A DNA stretch of 64,000 nt from Nostoc sp. KVJ3 (GTDB lineage: Bacteria; Cyanobacteriota; Cyanobacteriia; Cyanobacteriales; Nostocaceae). The notes under the pieces were generated by a model. It did no database searches, was not told the origin of the DNA, and saw only the letters and a list, made by a program, of their open reading frames with translations. A program made the position numbers and the translations under genes. Numbering within the stretch: the stretch's first letter is position 1; each line of letters opens with the position of its first letter. The stretch spans positions 2,542,001 through 2,606,000 of the forward strand of contig NZ_WWFG01000002.1 of assembly GCF_026127265.1 (NCBI RefSeq), in the 5' to 3' direction. Of the stretch, positions 53,867 to 61,956 are shown piece by piece.

Positions 53867-55753
53867 ATGAAATTCTCTTGGAAAGTCGTAGTACTCTGGA
53901 CATTGCCGGCTTTGGTAATTGGCTTTTTCTTCTGGCAAGGAGCCTTTGCAGGCGCTCCTACTGACATGAGTAAGAATACAGCTAATACCCGCATGACTTA
54001 TGGTCGCTTTCTAGAATACTTGGATGGCGATCGCGTCAGCAGTGTGGATCTCTACGAAGGCGGTAGGACTGCTATTATAGAAGCGCGCGATCCAGACCTC
54101 GAAAATCGTGTCCAAAGGTGGCGAGTAGATTTGCCTATTAACGCTCCTGAGTTAATTAAAAAGCTCAAAGAAAAAGATATTAGTTTTGATGCTCACCCGA
54201 TGCGGAATGATGGCGCAATCTGGGGATTGTTGGGCAATCTCGTGTTTCCAGTTTTATTGATTACCGGGCTGTTCTTTTTGTTCCGGCGTTCTAGCAACCT
54301 CCCCGGCGGGCCAGGTCAAGCAATGAACTTCGGCAAATCCAAAGCACGTTTCCAAATGGAGGCGAAAACCGGGGTCAAATTTGACGACGTAGCTGGCATT
54401 GAAGAAGCGAAGGAAGAACTACAAGAAGTCGTCACCTTCCTCAAACAGCCAGAAAGATTTACGGCTGTGGGCGCACGGATTCCCAAGGGAGTGCTGTTAG
54501 TTGGGCCTCCTGGAACTGGTAAAACTTTACTAGCAAAAGCGATCGCTGGTGAAGCAGGTGTACCATTCTTTAGTATTTCTGGTTCGGAATTTGTCGAAAT
54601 GTTCGTTGGTGTGGGTGCATCCCGCGTCCGCGATTTGTTTAAGAAAGCCAAAGATAACGCCCCTTGTATCATCTTCATCGATGAAATCGACGCAGTAGGA
54701 AGACAACGCGGTGCTGGTATCGGTGGCGGTAACGATGAGAGAGAGCAAACCCTTAACCAGTTACTCACCGAAATGGACGGGTTTGAAGGTAACACAGGCA
54801 TCATTATTATTGCTGCTACCAACCGTCCCGATGTATTAGACTCAGCCTTGTTGCGTCCCGGTCGCTTTGACAGACAAGTAACAGTGGATGCACCCGACAT
54901 CAAAGGGCGTTTGGAAATCTTGCAAGTCCATGCGCGGAACAAGAAACTAGACCCTAGTGTATCTTTAGATGCGATCGCGCGCCGCACTCCTGGATTTACT
55001 GGGGCTGACTTAGCTAACTTACTCAACGAAGCAGCAATTTTGACCGCGAGAAGACGCAAAGAAGCGATCACCCTCCGCGAAATTGATGATGCGGTAGATC
55101 GGGTAGTTGCGGGGATGGAAGGCACTCCTTTGGTGGATAGCAAGAGCAAACGCTTAATTGCATACCATGAAATTGGACATGCTTTAGTTGGGACTTTATT
55201 AAAAGACCACGACCCAGTACAGAAAGTCACCTTAATCCCACGGGGACAAGCACAGGGTTTAACTTGGTTTACACCCAACGAAGAACAGGGGTTAATTTCT
55301 CGTTCTCAGTTGAAAGCCAGGATTACTGGTGCTTTGGGTGGTCGGGCTGCTGAAGAGGTGATTTTTGGGGCTGCCGAAGTCACAACTGGCGCTGGTGGAG
55401 ACTTGCAGCAGTTATCGGGAATGGCACGGCAGATGGTGACTCGTTTCGGGATGTCCGATTTAGGGCCCCTTTCATTGGAAAGCCAGCAGGGTGAAGTATT
55501 TTTAGGGCGTGACTGGACAACTCGATCTGAGTATTCCGAATCCATCGCTTCCCGCATTGATGGACAAGTGCGAGCGATCGTTGAAGAATGTTATGAAAAT
55601 GCTAAGAAGATTGTCCGCGATCATCGGACTGTCACAGATCGTTTAGTCGATTTGCTCATCGAAAAAGAAACCATTGACGGCGCAGAATTCCGCCAGATTG
55701 TAGCTGAGTACGCTGAAGTTCCTGAGAAGCAGCAATACGTACCTCAACTGTAA
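53867..55753 (+). CDS. ftsH: ATP-dependent zinc metalloprotease FtsH
   Basis: From ATG at 53867 this is a 628-residue membrane AAA protease. It has a helix at about 7-26, a lumenal/periplasmic domain, a second helix at about 113-135, then the AAA domain with Walker A GPPGTGKT (213-220), Walker B CIIFIDEID and SRH motifs (NRPDVLDSALLRPGRFDRQ). The M41 protease domain has HEIGH (His434, Glu435, His438). It degrades damaged membrane proteins, notably photosystem II D1 in cyanobacteria, which carry several paralogues. AGAGG before this ATG supports the start over one 27 bp upstream. Its own terminator follows. Confidence 0.98.
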   Translation: MKFSWKVVVLWTLPALVIGFFFWQGAFAGAPTDMSKNTANTRMTYGRFLEYLDGDRVSSVDLYEGGRTAIIEARDPDLENRVQRWRVDLPINAPELIKKLKEKDISFDAHPMRNDGAIWGLLGNLVFPVLLITGLFFLFRRSSNLPGGPGQAMNFGKSKARFQMEAKTGVKFDDVAGIEEAKEELQEVVTFLKQPERFTAVGARIPKGVLLVGPPGTGKTLLAKAIAGEAGVPFFSISGSEFVEMFVGVGASRVRDLFKKAKDNAPCIIFIDEIDAVGRQRGAGIGGGNDEREQTLNQLLTEMDGFEGNTGIIIIAATNRPDVLDSALLRPGRFDRQVTVDAPDIKGRLEILQVHARNKKLDPSVSLDAIARRTPGFTGADLANLLNEAAILTARRRKEAITLREIDDAVDRVVAGMEGTPLVDSKSKRLIAYHEIGHALVGTLLKDHDPVQKVTLIPRGQAQGLTWFTPNEEQGLISRSQLKARITGALGGRAAEEVIFGAAEVTTGAGGDLQQLSGMARQMVTRFGMSDLGPLSLESQQGEVFLGRDWTTRSEYSESIASRIDGQVRAIVEECYENAKKIVRDHRTVTDRLVDLLIEKETIDGAEFRQIVAEYAEVPEKQQYVPQL

Positions 55754-55789
55754 GCTATTAAGGAAATATCTTGAGCTATTGCTCAATTC

Positions 55790-55824
55790 AATGGGGATGG
55801 TGTTAACTATCCCCATTATTTTAT
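55790..55824 (+). terminator. Terminator of ftsH
   Basis: AATGGGGAT/ATCCCCATT arms followed by ATTTTATG, 37 bp past the stop. Confidence 0.75.
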
Positions 55825-55885
55825 GTAAAATCCGAGTTCCGATTCAAGAAGTAATAAGTAGTAATGCAAAATAAAATATACATTT

Positions 55886-55993
55886 GTCATTGCGAATGGA
55901 GCAAAGCGGAATGAAGCATAAGTCCTTCGGACACGCTTCGCGAACGCAAGGTCTTGGGATTGCCTCGCTACATTTCATTCCGCTCGCAATGAC
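55886..55993. repeat. Palindromic dispersed repeat (GTCATTGC family)
   Basis: It begins GTCATTGCGAATGGAGC and ends ATTCCGCTCGCAATGAC, with a nested CACGCTTCGCGAACGC section between. Same family as 32921-33037. Confidence 0.7.
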
Positions 55994-56023
55994 ATAAATA
56001 TTTTTGCATACGCACTTATATAC

Positions 56024-56135
56024 CAATACGGTTCAGTTAAGGCTAAAACCTTTTGCCAAAGTCAATTATTTTAACGAACCACAGAGGCGCAGAGGGTACT
56101 GAGAGAAGAAATAAATGCTTAACTGAACTGTATTG
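56024..56135. mobile_element. 112-bp MITE with 10-bp target duplication
   Basis: The ends CAATACGGTTCAGTTAAG and CTTAACTGAACTGTATTG match at 17 of 18 positions. The direct repeat ACTTATATAC lies at 56014-56023 and 56136-56145. No coding capacity. A half-copy of the end occurs near 7642. Confidence 0.85.
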
Positions 56136-56262
56136 ACTTATATACAAAATCTCTCTGGTGTCATTGTGTACTCCGTTGGAGAACCCGAACGCGAATAGCG
56201 TCTGTGAAGGAGAAGGGTATGGAGCGAAGCAGTCACAACCAATACTATTCGGTTAAGGCAAG

Positions 56263-56327
56263 AGACGCGATAAATCGCCGTCTTTACAATAATCAGTCCT
56301 TTGTAGAGACGGCGATTTATTGCGTCT
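56263..56327. repeat. Palindromic repeat with 21-bp arms
   Basis: AGACGCGATAAATCGCCGTC and AGACGGCGATTTATTGCGTC arms (each followed by T) are fully complementary save one G/A position, around a 23-base loop. Related AGAGACGCGA text ends the RND gene region. No gene is supported in 55825-56393. Confidence 0.7.
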
Positions 56328-56393
56328 TTGGGATGTCTTTGGGATATATTATTTTCATCACCGAAGAACTACAGGTTTCAAGATAGATGTGGT

Positions 56394-59300
56394 TTATCTT
56401 GTCCGCAACAACTGCACAAAGGTATTACTCACCGTATTGTCTTTAGTATCCGCCGCGTATTGAATCAAATCTTCGCGCAGTTCTTTGGCTGCATCTAAAG
56501 GAAGCAACGTTGCTAGCAAAAAATAAACGCCACGAAAACGCGGGTCGCCCATTCTATCAACTAATAGTCCTTCGGCGGCATCAGTTTCGCCCAGAAAGTT
56601 TTGCACTAAGAAGAAATCCATGATTTTATCGTGGCGGAAGTACCATTCTTTCTTGGCTTCGCCTTTTTCATCTTGCCATTGTCGGCTGACTACCATCTTG
56701 TATTTTTCGTCTGACAAAGACATGGCAACTTGGTAAAATTCATCTGCGGGTAAGGCTTGTTTGTCTTCGAGTCGCATTTCGTAGACGGCGGCTGAGAATT
56801 TTTTTAACGGAAATTCTTGATTCCATTCTTTGAAGTATTCTGCCGCCATTAAATTGTATTGCTGTTCTTGTAAGCGAAACAAGTTAGGGTATTTGCCTTG
56901 TGATAACATCAGCGCTACTACTGTTAGATCCATTGGATTGGAAAGAATTCGGCGGACAGCATCTAACTCTTCTTTGGCTTGCTGGTTATTGAGGACTTCT
57001 GTTAAATAATTGGTGCTGGCTTGGGCGTAATCAGCACCTTGAATTTTGGCATCTTTGGATAGTCGTGACTGACGGGATATCAAAAACTCTTGAATTTGTT
57101 GTTGTTCAAGGGGCTGCAAGTAGTAGGTTTTGGCTGTTGAGGGTGGTGTCCACTCTAGGGGCTGGGTTGTCATGATAATGTTGCCCCGGAAATAGCTTTC
57201 GACAAACTGACAGATTTTCGCCCGTGTTTCGGCGGTGACTTCGTTGAGTCCGTCGATGCAGATGTCAATTGCACCACTGTAAATTAGGTTTTTTAGGAAG
57301 CCAGCATCTTGGGCTTGGCCGTGTAGCTTTTCTTGGATGGCTTCAATTACGCCTTTATGACACTTTTGGGCGGGGAGATAGACGACTATGCGCTGGGAGT
57401 TTTTCAAGAGATGACGGAGAAACATCGACTTGCCTAAACCAGAATCGCCTTCTAAGACTATTTGCCCTTTGATACTGGGTAAGGCTGCGGTGACAGGGAG
57501 GATTTCTTCGGAACTGGGAACTTTGACTCTGGACTCTGGGAAGTATGATTGGTCATTAAAGTTATCTAAACCAGCATCGGCTAATAGGGAAGGTTTGAAG
57601 GGTTCAAATAATTTGCGGCGGAAGGGTGGAAACCAGGTGAGGAGAAAGCCGACATAGCCCACGCCAAGAATACGGCGTACCCAAGGGTTCCAGAAGAAGA
57701 TGGCTTGGATTTGGGGAAATTTAGGGTAGGCAAAGATGAGGGCAAGCCAAAAGGCAGCATGAATCAAAATCGTCATTTTGGCGTTAAAAAACCACTGCCA
57801 GCCTTTGAGGGTAACTATTACTGATTGCAGCGAATCTGCTTCACTATATCCGGCGTTTTTGAGGTTGTTGTAGTGAGTTTCTAAAATGGCAATATCTTGT
57901 GGTTGCCAAGAGACTTTTCTCGCAACTACAGCAATTTGCTTTGCTAAGTCTTCCCTTAATCGTTCTAAACCTTGACTGGGTTCCCAGGCTTGGGCAAAGA
58001 TTTTGAGAGTTTTATCACCGCGATCGTGGCTTAATGAAGTAGGAATCGTTTTAGTGTCAGGAAAACCCAACCATGTGAGCAGTGTTTTGACTTCATTAGT
58101 GTCGTCACCCAGGAAATATGTCAAAAATCGCCACTGTGCAAATTCTGATTGACCTGCGTAATAGACGCTATCCAGAATTACAACAATATTATTTAGGTTG
58201 AGTTGTTCTATTTTTCCCAATGCCACTGCTGCACGGGAACGAAGATTTGAGTCAACGGATTTATCCTTGAGGAAGTCGAGGATGTCTTTGACGTAGGGTT
58301 TGGCAGCCTCCCCCAGATTTCCCAATGCCTCTGCTGCACCGTAACGAACATTAATGTCAACGGATTTATCCTTGAGGATGTCGAGGATGTCTTTGACGTA
58401 GGGTTTGGCAGCCTCCCCCAGATTTCCCAATGCCACTGCTGCACGGGAACGAAGATTTGAGTCAACGGATTTATCCTTGAGGAAGTCGAGGATGTCTTTG
58501 ACGTAGGGTTTGGCAGCCTCCCCCAGATTTCCCAATGCCTCTGCTGCACCGTAACGAACATTAATGTCAACGGATTTATCCTTGAGGATGTCGAGGATGT
58601 CTTTGACGTAGGGTTTATTAACCTCCCCCAGATTTCCCAATGCCACTGCTGCACCGTAACGAACATTAATGTCAACGGATTTATCCTTGAGGAAGTCGAG
58701 GATGTCTTTGACGTAGGGTTTGGCAGCCTCCCCCAGATTTCCCAATGCCACTGCTGCACCTCTACGAACATTAATGTCAACGGATTTATCCTTGAGGAAG
58801 TCGAGGATGTCTTTGACGTAGGGTTTGGCAGCCTCCCCCAGATTTCCCAATGCCTCTGCTGCACCTCTACGAACATCTGAGTCAACGGTTTTATCCTTGA
58901 GGAAGTCGAGGATGTCTTTGACGTAGGGTTTGGCAGCCTCCCCCAGATTTCCCAATGCCTCTGCTGCACCTCTACGAACATTTGAGTCAACGGATTTATC
59001 CTTGAGGATGTCGAGGATGTCTTTGACGTAGGGTTTGGTAGCCTCCCCTAGATTTCCCAATGCCACTGCTGCACCGTAACGAACATCTGAGTCAACGGAT
59101 TTATCCTTGAGGATGTCGAGGATGTCTTTGACGTAGGGTTTGGTAGCCTCCCCCAGATTTCCCAATGCCTCTGCTGCACCGGAACGAACATCTGAGTCAA
59201 CGGATTTATCCTTGAGGATGTCGAGGATGTCTTTGACGTAGGGTTTGGCAGCCTCCCCCAGATTTCCCAATGCCACTGCTGCACCGGAACGAACATTTGA

Positions 59301-59813
59301 GGCAACGGATTTATCCTTGAGGAAGTCGAGGATGTCTTTGACGTAGGGTTTGGCAGCCTCCCCCAGATTTCCCAATGCCACTGCTGCACCGGAACGAACA
59401 TTAATGTCAACGGATTTATCCTTGAGGATGTCGAGGATGTCTTTGAGGTAGGGTTTGGCAGCCTCCCCTAGATTTCCCAATGCCACTGCTGCACCTCTAC
59501 GAACATACTTGTCAACGGATTTATCCTTGAGGATTTTGTCAGCTTTTTGAGCAATATCGTCCGGTTTCTTACCCAAGGATTTCAAATCTTTCAGATCATA
59601 CTCAACTAATTTGTTCAGAGCATATCCCTTAACTTGGTCGTGTCCATCATCAAGGGCTGCTGATATACCGTTAATCTGCCAATCTTGGGGTCTGGGTTTA
59701 GGTTTTTCTTTGGCGTTTACCCAAGAGAGAGTGAGGAAGAAAGTCAGGAGTAGGGTAAAACAGAAAAGGAAAAAGAGGGAAAGCTTGTTTGTGTGGCGGG
59801 GAGTTATGAGCAT
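56394..59813 (-). CDS. Membrane-anchored HEAT-repeat NACHT-like STAND ATPase
   Basis: The 1139-residue protein has an N-terminal hydrophobic segment (11-33) with a possible cleavage site after VNA. Twelve nearly identical 35-residue HEAT repeats and a partial thirteenth follow (about 97-548; DKSVDxxVRxGAAxALGNLGEAAKPYVKDILD). Two membrane helices lie at about 680-698 and 718-734. A NACHT-like P-loop ATPase has Walker A LEGDSGLGKS (Lys795), Walker B IDICIDGLNE (Asp854) and a helical C-terminus with FRHDKIMDFFLVQNFL. STAND ATPases oligomerise on sensing a trigger, so the HEAT array is probably the sensor. Topology is unresolved, because a cytosolic ATPase with two preceding helices puts the HEAT region in the cytosol while the N-terminal segment suggests export. 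It stands alone. A defence or signalling role is inference. Confidence 0.85.
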   Translation of the reverse strand: MLITPRHTNKLSLFFLFCFTLLLTFFLTLSWVNAKEKPKPRPQDWQINGISAALDDGHDQVKGYALNKLVEYDLKDLKSLGKKPDDIAQKADKILKDKSVDKYVRRGAAVALGNLGEAAKPYLKDILDILKDKSVDINVRSGAAVALGNLGEAAKPYVKDILDFLKDKSVASNVRSGAAVALGNLGEAAKPYVKDILDILKDKSVDSDVRSGAAEALGNLGEATKPYVKDILDILKDKSVDSDVRYGAAVALGNLGEATKPYVKDILDILKDKSVDSNVRRGAAEALGNLGEAAKPYVKDILDFLKDKTVDSDVRRGAAEALGNLGEAAKPYVKDILDFLKDKSVDINVRRGAAVALGNLGEAAKPYVKDILDFLKDKSVDINVRYGAAVALGNLGEVNKPYVKDILDILKDKSVDINVRYGAAEALGNLGEAAKPYVKDILDFLKDKSVDSNLRSRAAVALGNLGEAAKPYVKDILDILKDKSVDINVRYGAAEALGNLGEAAKPYVKDILDFLKDKSVDSNLRSRAAVALGKIEQLNLNNIVVILDSVYYAGQSEFAQWRFLTYFLGDDTNEVKTLLTWLGFPDTKTIPTSLSHDRGDKTLKIFAQAWEPSQGLERLREDLAKQIAVVARKVSWQPQDIAILETHYNNLKNAGYSEADSLQSVIVTLKGWQWFFNAKMTILIHAAFWLALIFAYPKFPQIQAIFFWNPWVRRILGVGYVGFLLTWFPPFRRKLFEPFKPSLLADAGLDNFNDQSYFPESRVKVPSSEEILPVTAALPSIKGQIVLEGDSGLGKSMFLRHLLKNSQRIVVYLPAQKCHKGVIEAIQEKLHGQAQDAGFLKNLIYSGAIDICIDGLNEVTAETRAKICQFVESYFRGNIIMTTQPLEWTPPSTAKTYYLQPLEQQQIQEFLISRQSRLSKDAKIQGADYAQASTNYLTEVLNNQQAKEELDAVRRILSNPMDLTVVALMLSQGKYPNLFRLQEQQYNLMAAEYFKEWNQEFPLKKFSAAVYEMRLEDKQALPADEFYQVAMSLSDEKYKMVVSRQWQDEKGEAKKEWYFRHDKIMDFFLVQNFLGETDAAEGLLVDRMGDPRFRGVYFLLATLLPLDAAKELREDLIQYAADTKDNTVSNTFVQLLRTR
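58266..59525 (-). repeat. Twelve 105-bp direct repeats encoding HEAT units
   Basis: Units of 105 bp differ at only a few positions, clustered in the codons for residues 5-10 and 14 of each unit and the I/F before the final LK. Units 10-11 are repeated as units 12-13, so recent duplication of a two-unit block is visible. Copy number probably varies between strains. Confidence 0.9.
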
Positions 59814-59888
59814 AAATCAGGGCAAGGCGGCAGATTACACGCGCTTATGAGTATAATACCAAGCTTGCAATTCCTAATTCCTGATTGA

Positions 59889-59924
59889 GAGCCTTTAATG
59901 CTCGTGGGCGAGTATTAAAGGCTC
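59889..59924. promoter_or_regulatory. Strong hairpin upstream of the HEAT-NACHT gene
   Basis: GAGCCTTTAATGCTCG and CGAGTATTAAAGGCTC pair except at one position around a four-base loop. It lies 76 bp upstream of the minus-strand start, between the 21-bp tandem repeat and the gene. It could terminate a transcript from the repeat or act in the leader. Confidence 0.5.
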
Positions 59925-59930
59925 GTTAAC

Positions 59931-60160
59931 GAAGCTCTGAGATTCATCGGCGAAGCTTTGAGGTTCATCGGCGAAGCTTTGAGGTTCATCGGCGAAGCTT
60001 TGAGGTTCATCGACGAAGCTTTAAGGTTCATCGACGACGCTTTGAGGTTCATCGACGAAGCTCTGAGGTTCATCGACGAAGCTCTGAGGTTCATTGACAA
60101 AGCTTTGAGGTTCATCGACGATGCTTTGAGGTTCATTGACGATGCTTTGAGGTTCATTGA
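59931..60160. repeat. 21-bp tandem repeat, about eleven copies
   Basis: The unit is GAAGCTTTGAGGTTCATCGAC with GGC/GAC/GAT variants. The period is a multiple of three, so both strands stay open: A-L-R-F-I-D-E heptads on + and M-N-L-K-A-S-S heptads on -. The + heptad would be amphipathic and coiled-coil-like. The + frame has no ATG and a stop just upstream (59916). The minus frame runs ATG at 60157 to a stop at 59915. I do not call either as a gene. Confidence 0.75.
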
Positions 60161-60230
60161 TTAAAAAATACATCTCGTTTTGCAAATCAGGAAACTCTCA
60201 ATACTATTCGGTTAAAGTGCATAGTCCTTA

Positions 60231-60310
60231 ATGATCCCCCTAAATCCCCCTTAAGAAGGGGGACTTTAATTCCGGTTCCCCCCTTTTTTAAGGGGGGTTA
60301 GGGGGGATCA
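60231..60310. repeat. G/C-tract palindromic repeat
   Basis: ATGATCCCCCTAAATCCCCC at the left is mirrored by GGGGGGTTAGGGGGGATCA at the right. Same family as the core of 2523-2669 and the block at 60724-61113. It overlaps the 3' end of the broken DUF559 gene and supplies its last codons. Confidence 0.7.
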
Positions 60311-60674
60311 AATGCTGTATCTGCTCACACACACTATCAAAGTGATTTAAAACTTGACTGTTTGTAAACCTAATAATCTTTAAACCATAGCCTTCCAAAA
60401 TGTTTGTTCTCTCCAGATCGTAATCTTGACTTTCATCTGTAAAATGGCTATCCCCATCAATTTCAATCACTGTTTGTAAAGTAGGGCAGTAGAAATCAAC
60501 TATGAAATGATTAATCGGTTATTGTCTTAAAACCCGATATTGAAAATTTCTCAAATATTCATTCCACAGCTTTGTTTCTGCTGGGGTCATATTTTTACGA
60601 AGTTCTTTTGCTCTTTCTACAAGCTTTGGATTGTAAGGTAAATAGAGATTGCTGCTATTGAGTTTGTTTGTCAT
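60288..60674 (-). pseudogene. DUF559-type endonuclease-like gene broken by a nonsense codon
   Basis: Reading from ATG at 60674, the frame gives NPKLVERAKELRKNMTPAE, TKLWNEYLRNFQYRVLRQ, then TAA at 60519-60521. It then continues in the same frame with PINHFIVDFYCPTLQTVIEI, DGDSHF and ERTNILEGYGLKIIRF to a stop at 60288. DUF559 proteins have a VSR-like endonuclease fold, and normal members read RQRPIxxFIVDFYC here, so the stop replaces an arginine. The C-terminus (LIPPNPP) is coded by an overlapping G/C-tract repeat. It is a single-mutation pseudogene or a read-through case. Confidence 0.8.
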
Positions 60675-60723
60675 AGTTTCTAGTATTTATACCCGCTAAC
60701 CAATACTGCGTAGGTTTTGGTGC

Positions 60724-61113
60724 ATAGTCATTCGAGATCCCCCCTAACCCCCCTTAAAAAAGGGGGGAACTAGAGTCAAAGTCCCCCTTTTTAAGAGGGA
60801 TTTATGGGGATCTCAAAGTATATAGTCATTCGAGATCCCCCCTAACCCCCCTTAAAAAAGGGGGGAACCGGAGTCAAAGTCCCCCTTTTTAAGAGGGATT
60901 TAGGGGATCTCAAAGTATATAGTCATTCGAGATCCCCCTAACCCCCCTTAAAAAAGGGGGGAACTAGAGTCAAAGTCCCCCTTTTTAAGAGGGATTTAGG
61001 GGGATCTCAAAGTATATAGTCATTCGAGATCCCCCCTAACCCCCCTTAAAAAAGGGGGGAACCGGAGTCAAAGTCCCCCTTCTTAAGGGGAATTTAGGGG
61101 GATCTCAAAGTAT
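60724..61113. repeat. Four tandem copies of a 97-98-bp G/C-tract repeat
   Basis: Copies start at about 60724, 60822, 60919 and 61016 (ATAGTCATTCGAGATC) and end GATCTCAAAGTAT. Each contains a CCCCCCTTAA/TTAAAAAAGGGGGG palindrome. Copies 1 and 3 share GAACTAGAGTC, while 2 and 4 share GAACCGGAGTC, which suggests duplication of a two-copy block. Confidence 0.85.
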
Positions 61114-61145
61114 TGGCTACATCACTAAAGTCTTTTTAAAAGCCT

Positions 61146-61622
61146 TTAAGAATCTACAGCAGCTTTCGCGGGTTTACTTTTTATAGCTTTAAACCGTTCC
61201 CCTAACTGTTGAGCAATAGTTTTTAACCCTGGAGTTTTCTTAGCAGCAGTCTTGACATAATCATAAACTGTCAAACTGCTACCCATTGCTTCGCTACCAA
61301 CAGCCATTAAGGTATCATCTACCTGTTCTGTCAGTTGTCGCAGTCCAATCAAAACTTCGGTGAGGTTAGCGGCTAGTTGATAATCTCGCACAAATTCTTC
61401 TAAATCAAAACTAGCTGGTAAAATGTCTCGGTTAGATTGGGCAGCAATCAGGCTATTGTTGACAAAAGATAGTCTTTTATCGCCCATCTTAAATAAGTTA
61501 CGTCGTTCTTCTGCACTCAGAGTCACGAGAAAAGGTAACTTTGCTTGGATAGTTGCAAAGGCTGCTTTAATTTCTTGGATATCTTTTGGGGAAAGGGAAG
61601 CGGTAATGTTTTGGTATGCCAT
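61146..61622 (-). CDS. Helical protein of unknown function, 158 aa
   Basis: The product (MAYQNITASLSPKDIQEIKA) is predominantly helical, with no signal peptide or membrane segment. LSAEERRNLFKMGDKRLSFVN and ALIGLRQLTEQVDDT-like stretches recall a widespread uncharacterised bacterial protein family of this length, but I have no name for it. The C-terminus is basic (KSKPAKAAVDS). It sits alone between repeat blocks. Confidence 0.7.
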   Translation of the reverse strand: MAYQNITASLSPKDIQEIKAAFATIQAKLPFLVTLSAEERRNLFKMGDKRLSFVNNSLIAAQSNRDILPASFDLEEFVRDYQLAANLTEVLIGLRQLTEQVDDTLMAVGSEAMGSSLTVYDYVKTAAKKTPGLKTIAQQLGERFKAIKSKPAKAAVDS

Positions 61623-61751
61623 TGGGTATTTACTGTGGTGAATCTGTTTGTTATGATTCCCACTGATAAATGCGATCGCACAAATGGCATCGGCAAGAGC
61701 AGGGAGCAGGGGAAAATTACGCTATACTCCTGCTTCCTTACCTCTTGTTAA

Positions 61752-61916
61752 GAGGTTGAATGAACAAGTATTTAGCTATGATTTTAGGCACTTGTTGATC
61801 CCCCCTAACCCCCCTTAAAAAGGGGGGAACTGGAATCAAAGTCCCCCAATTTATCGGGGGATTTAGGGGGATCTAAAACGTTTTGCTACTAAGAAAAGGA
61901 CTTTTTAAACATCCTC
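61752..61916. mobile_element. 165-bp MITE, same family as 2731-2977
   Basis: The ends GAGGTTGAATGAACAAGT and (A)CTTTTTAAACATCCTC are imperfectly inverted. The 3-bp duplication TAA lies at 61749-61751 and 61917-61919. The core is a GATCCCCCCTAA/TTAGGGGGATCT palindrome. A solitary left end is at 12344-12381. Confidence 0.7.
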
Positions 61917-61923
61917 TAAGGCA

Positions 61924-61947
61924 AGAGACGCGATTCATCGCGTCTCT
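61924..61947 (-). terminator. Hairpin after the RND gene
   Basis: Perfect AGAGACGCGA/TCGCGTCTCT arms with a four-base loop, 10 bp past the minus-strand stop at 61957. There is no clear T-run, so it may instead be a dispersed palindrome. Confidence 0.5.
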
Positions 61948-61956
61948 CCAAACTCT

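Noticed and set aside
54316..55278. 320-residue frame antisense to ftsH
   Set aside because: Shadow of a strongly conserved gene on the other strand, with Ser/Thr/Pro-rich composition typical of antisense frames.
58208..59410. Repeat-rich minus-strand frames of 260 and 120 residues
   Set aside because: Alternative frame of the HEAT repeats (EIWGRLPNPTSKTSSTSSR units); the HEAT frame has the ATPase domain in continuity.
59915..60157. 80-residue MNLKASS repeat protein
   Set aside because: It has an ATG and stays open only because the repeat period is 21 bp; no ribosome-binding site or ordinary sequence around it. Kept as a repeat finding.
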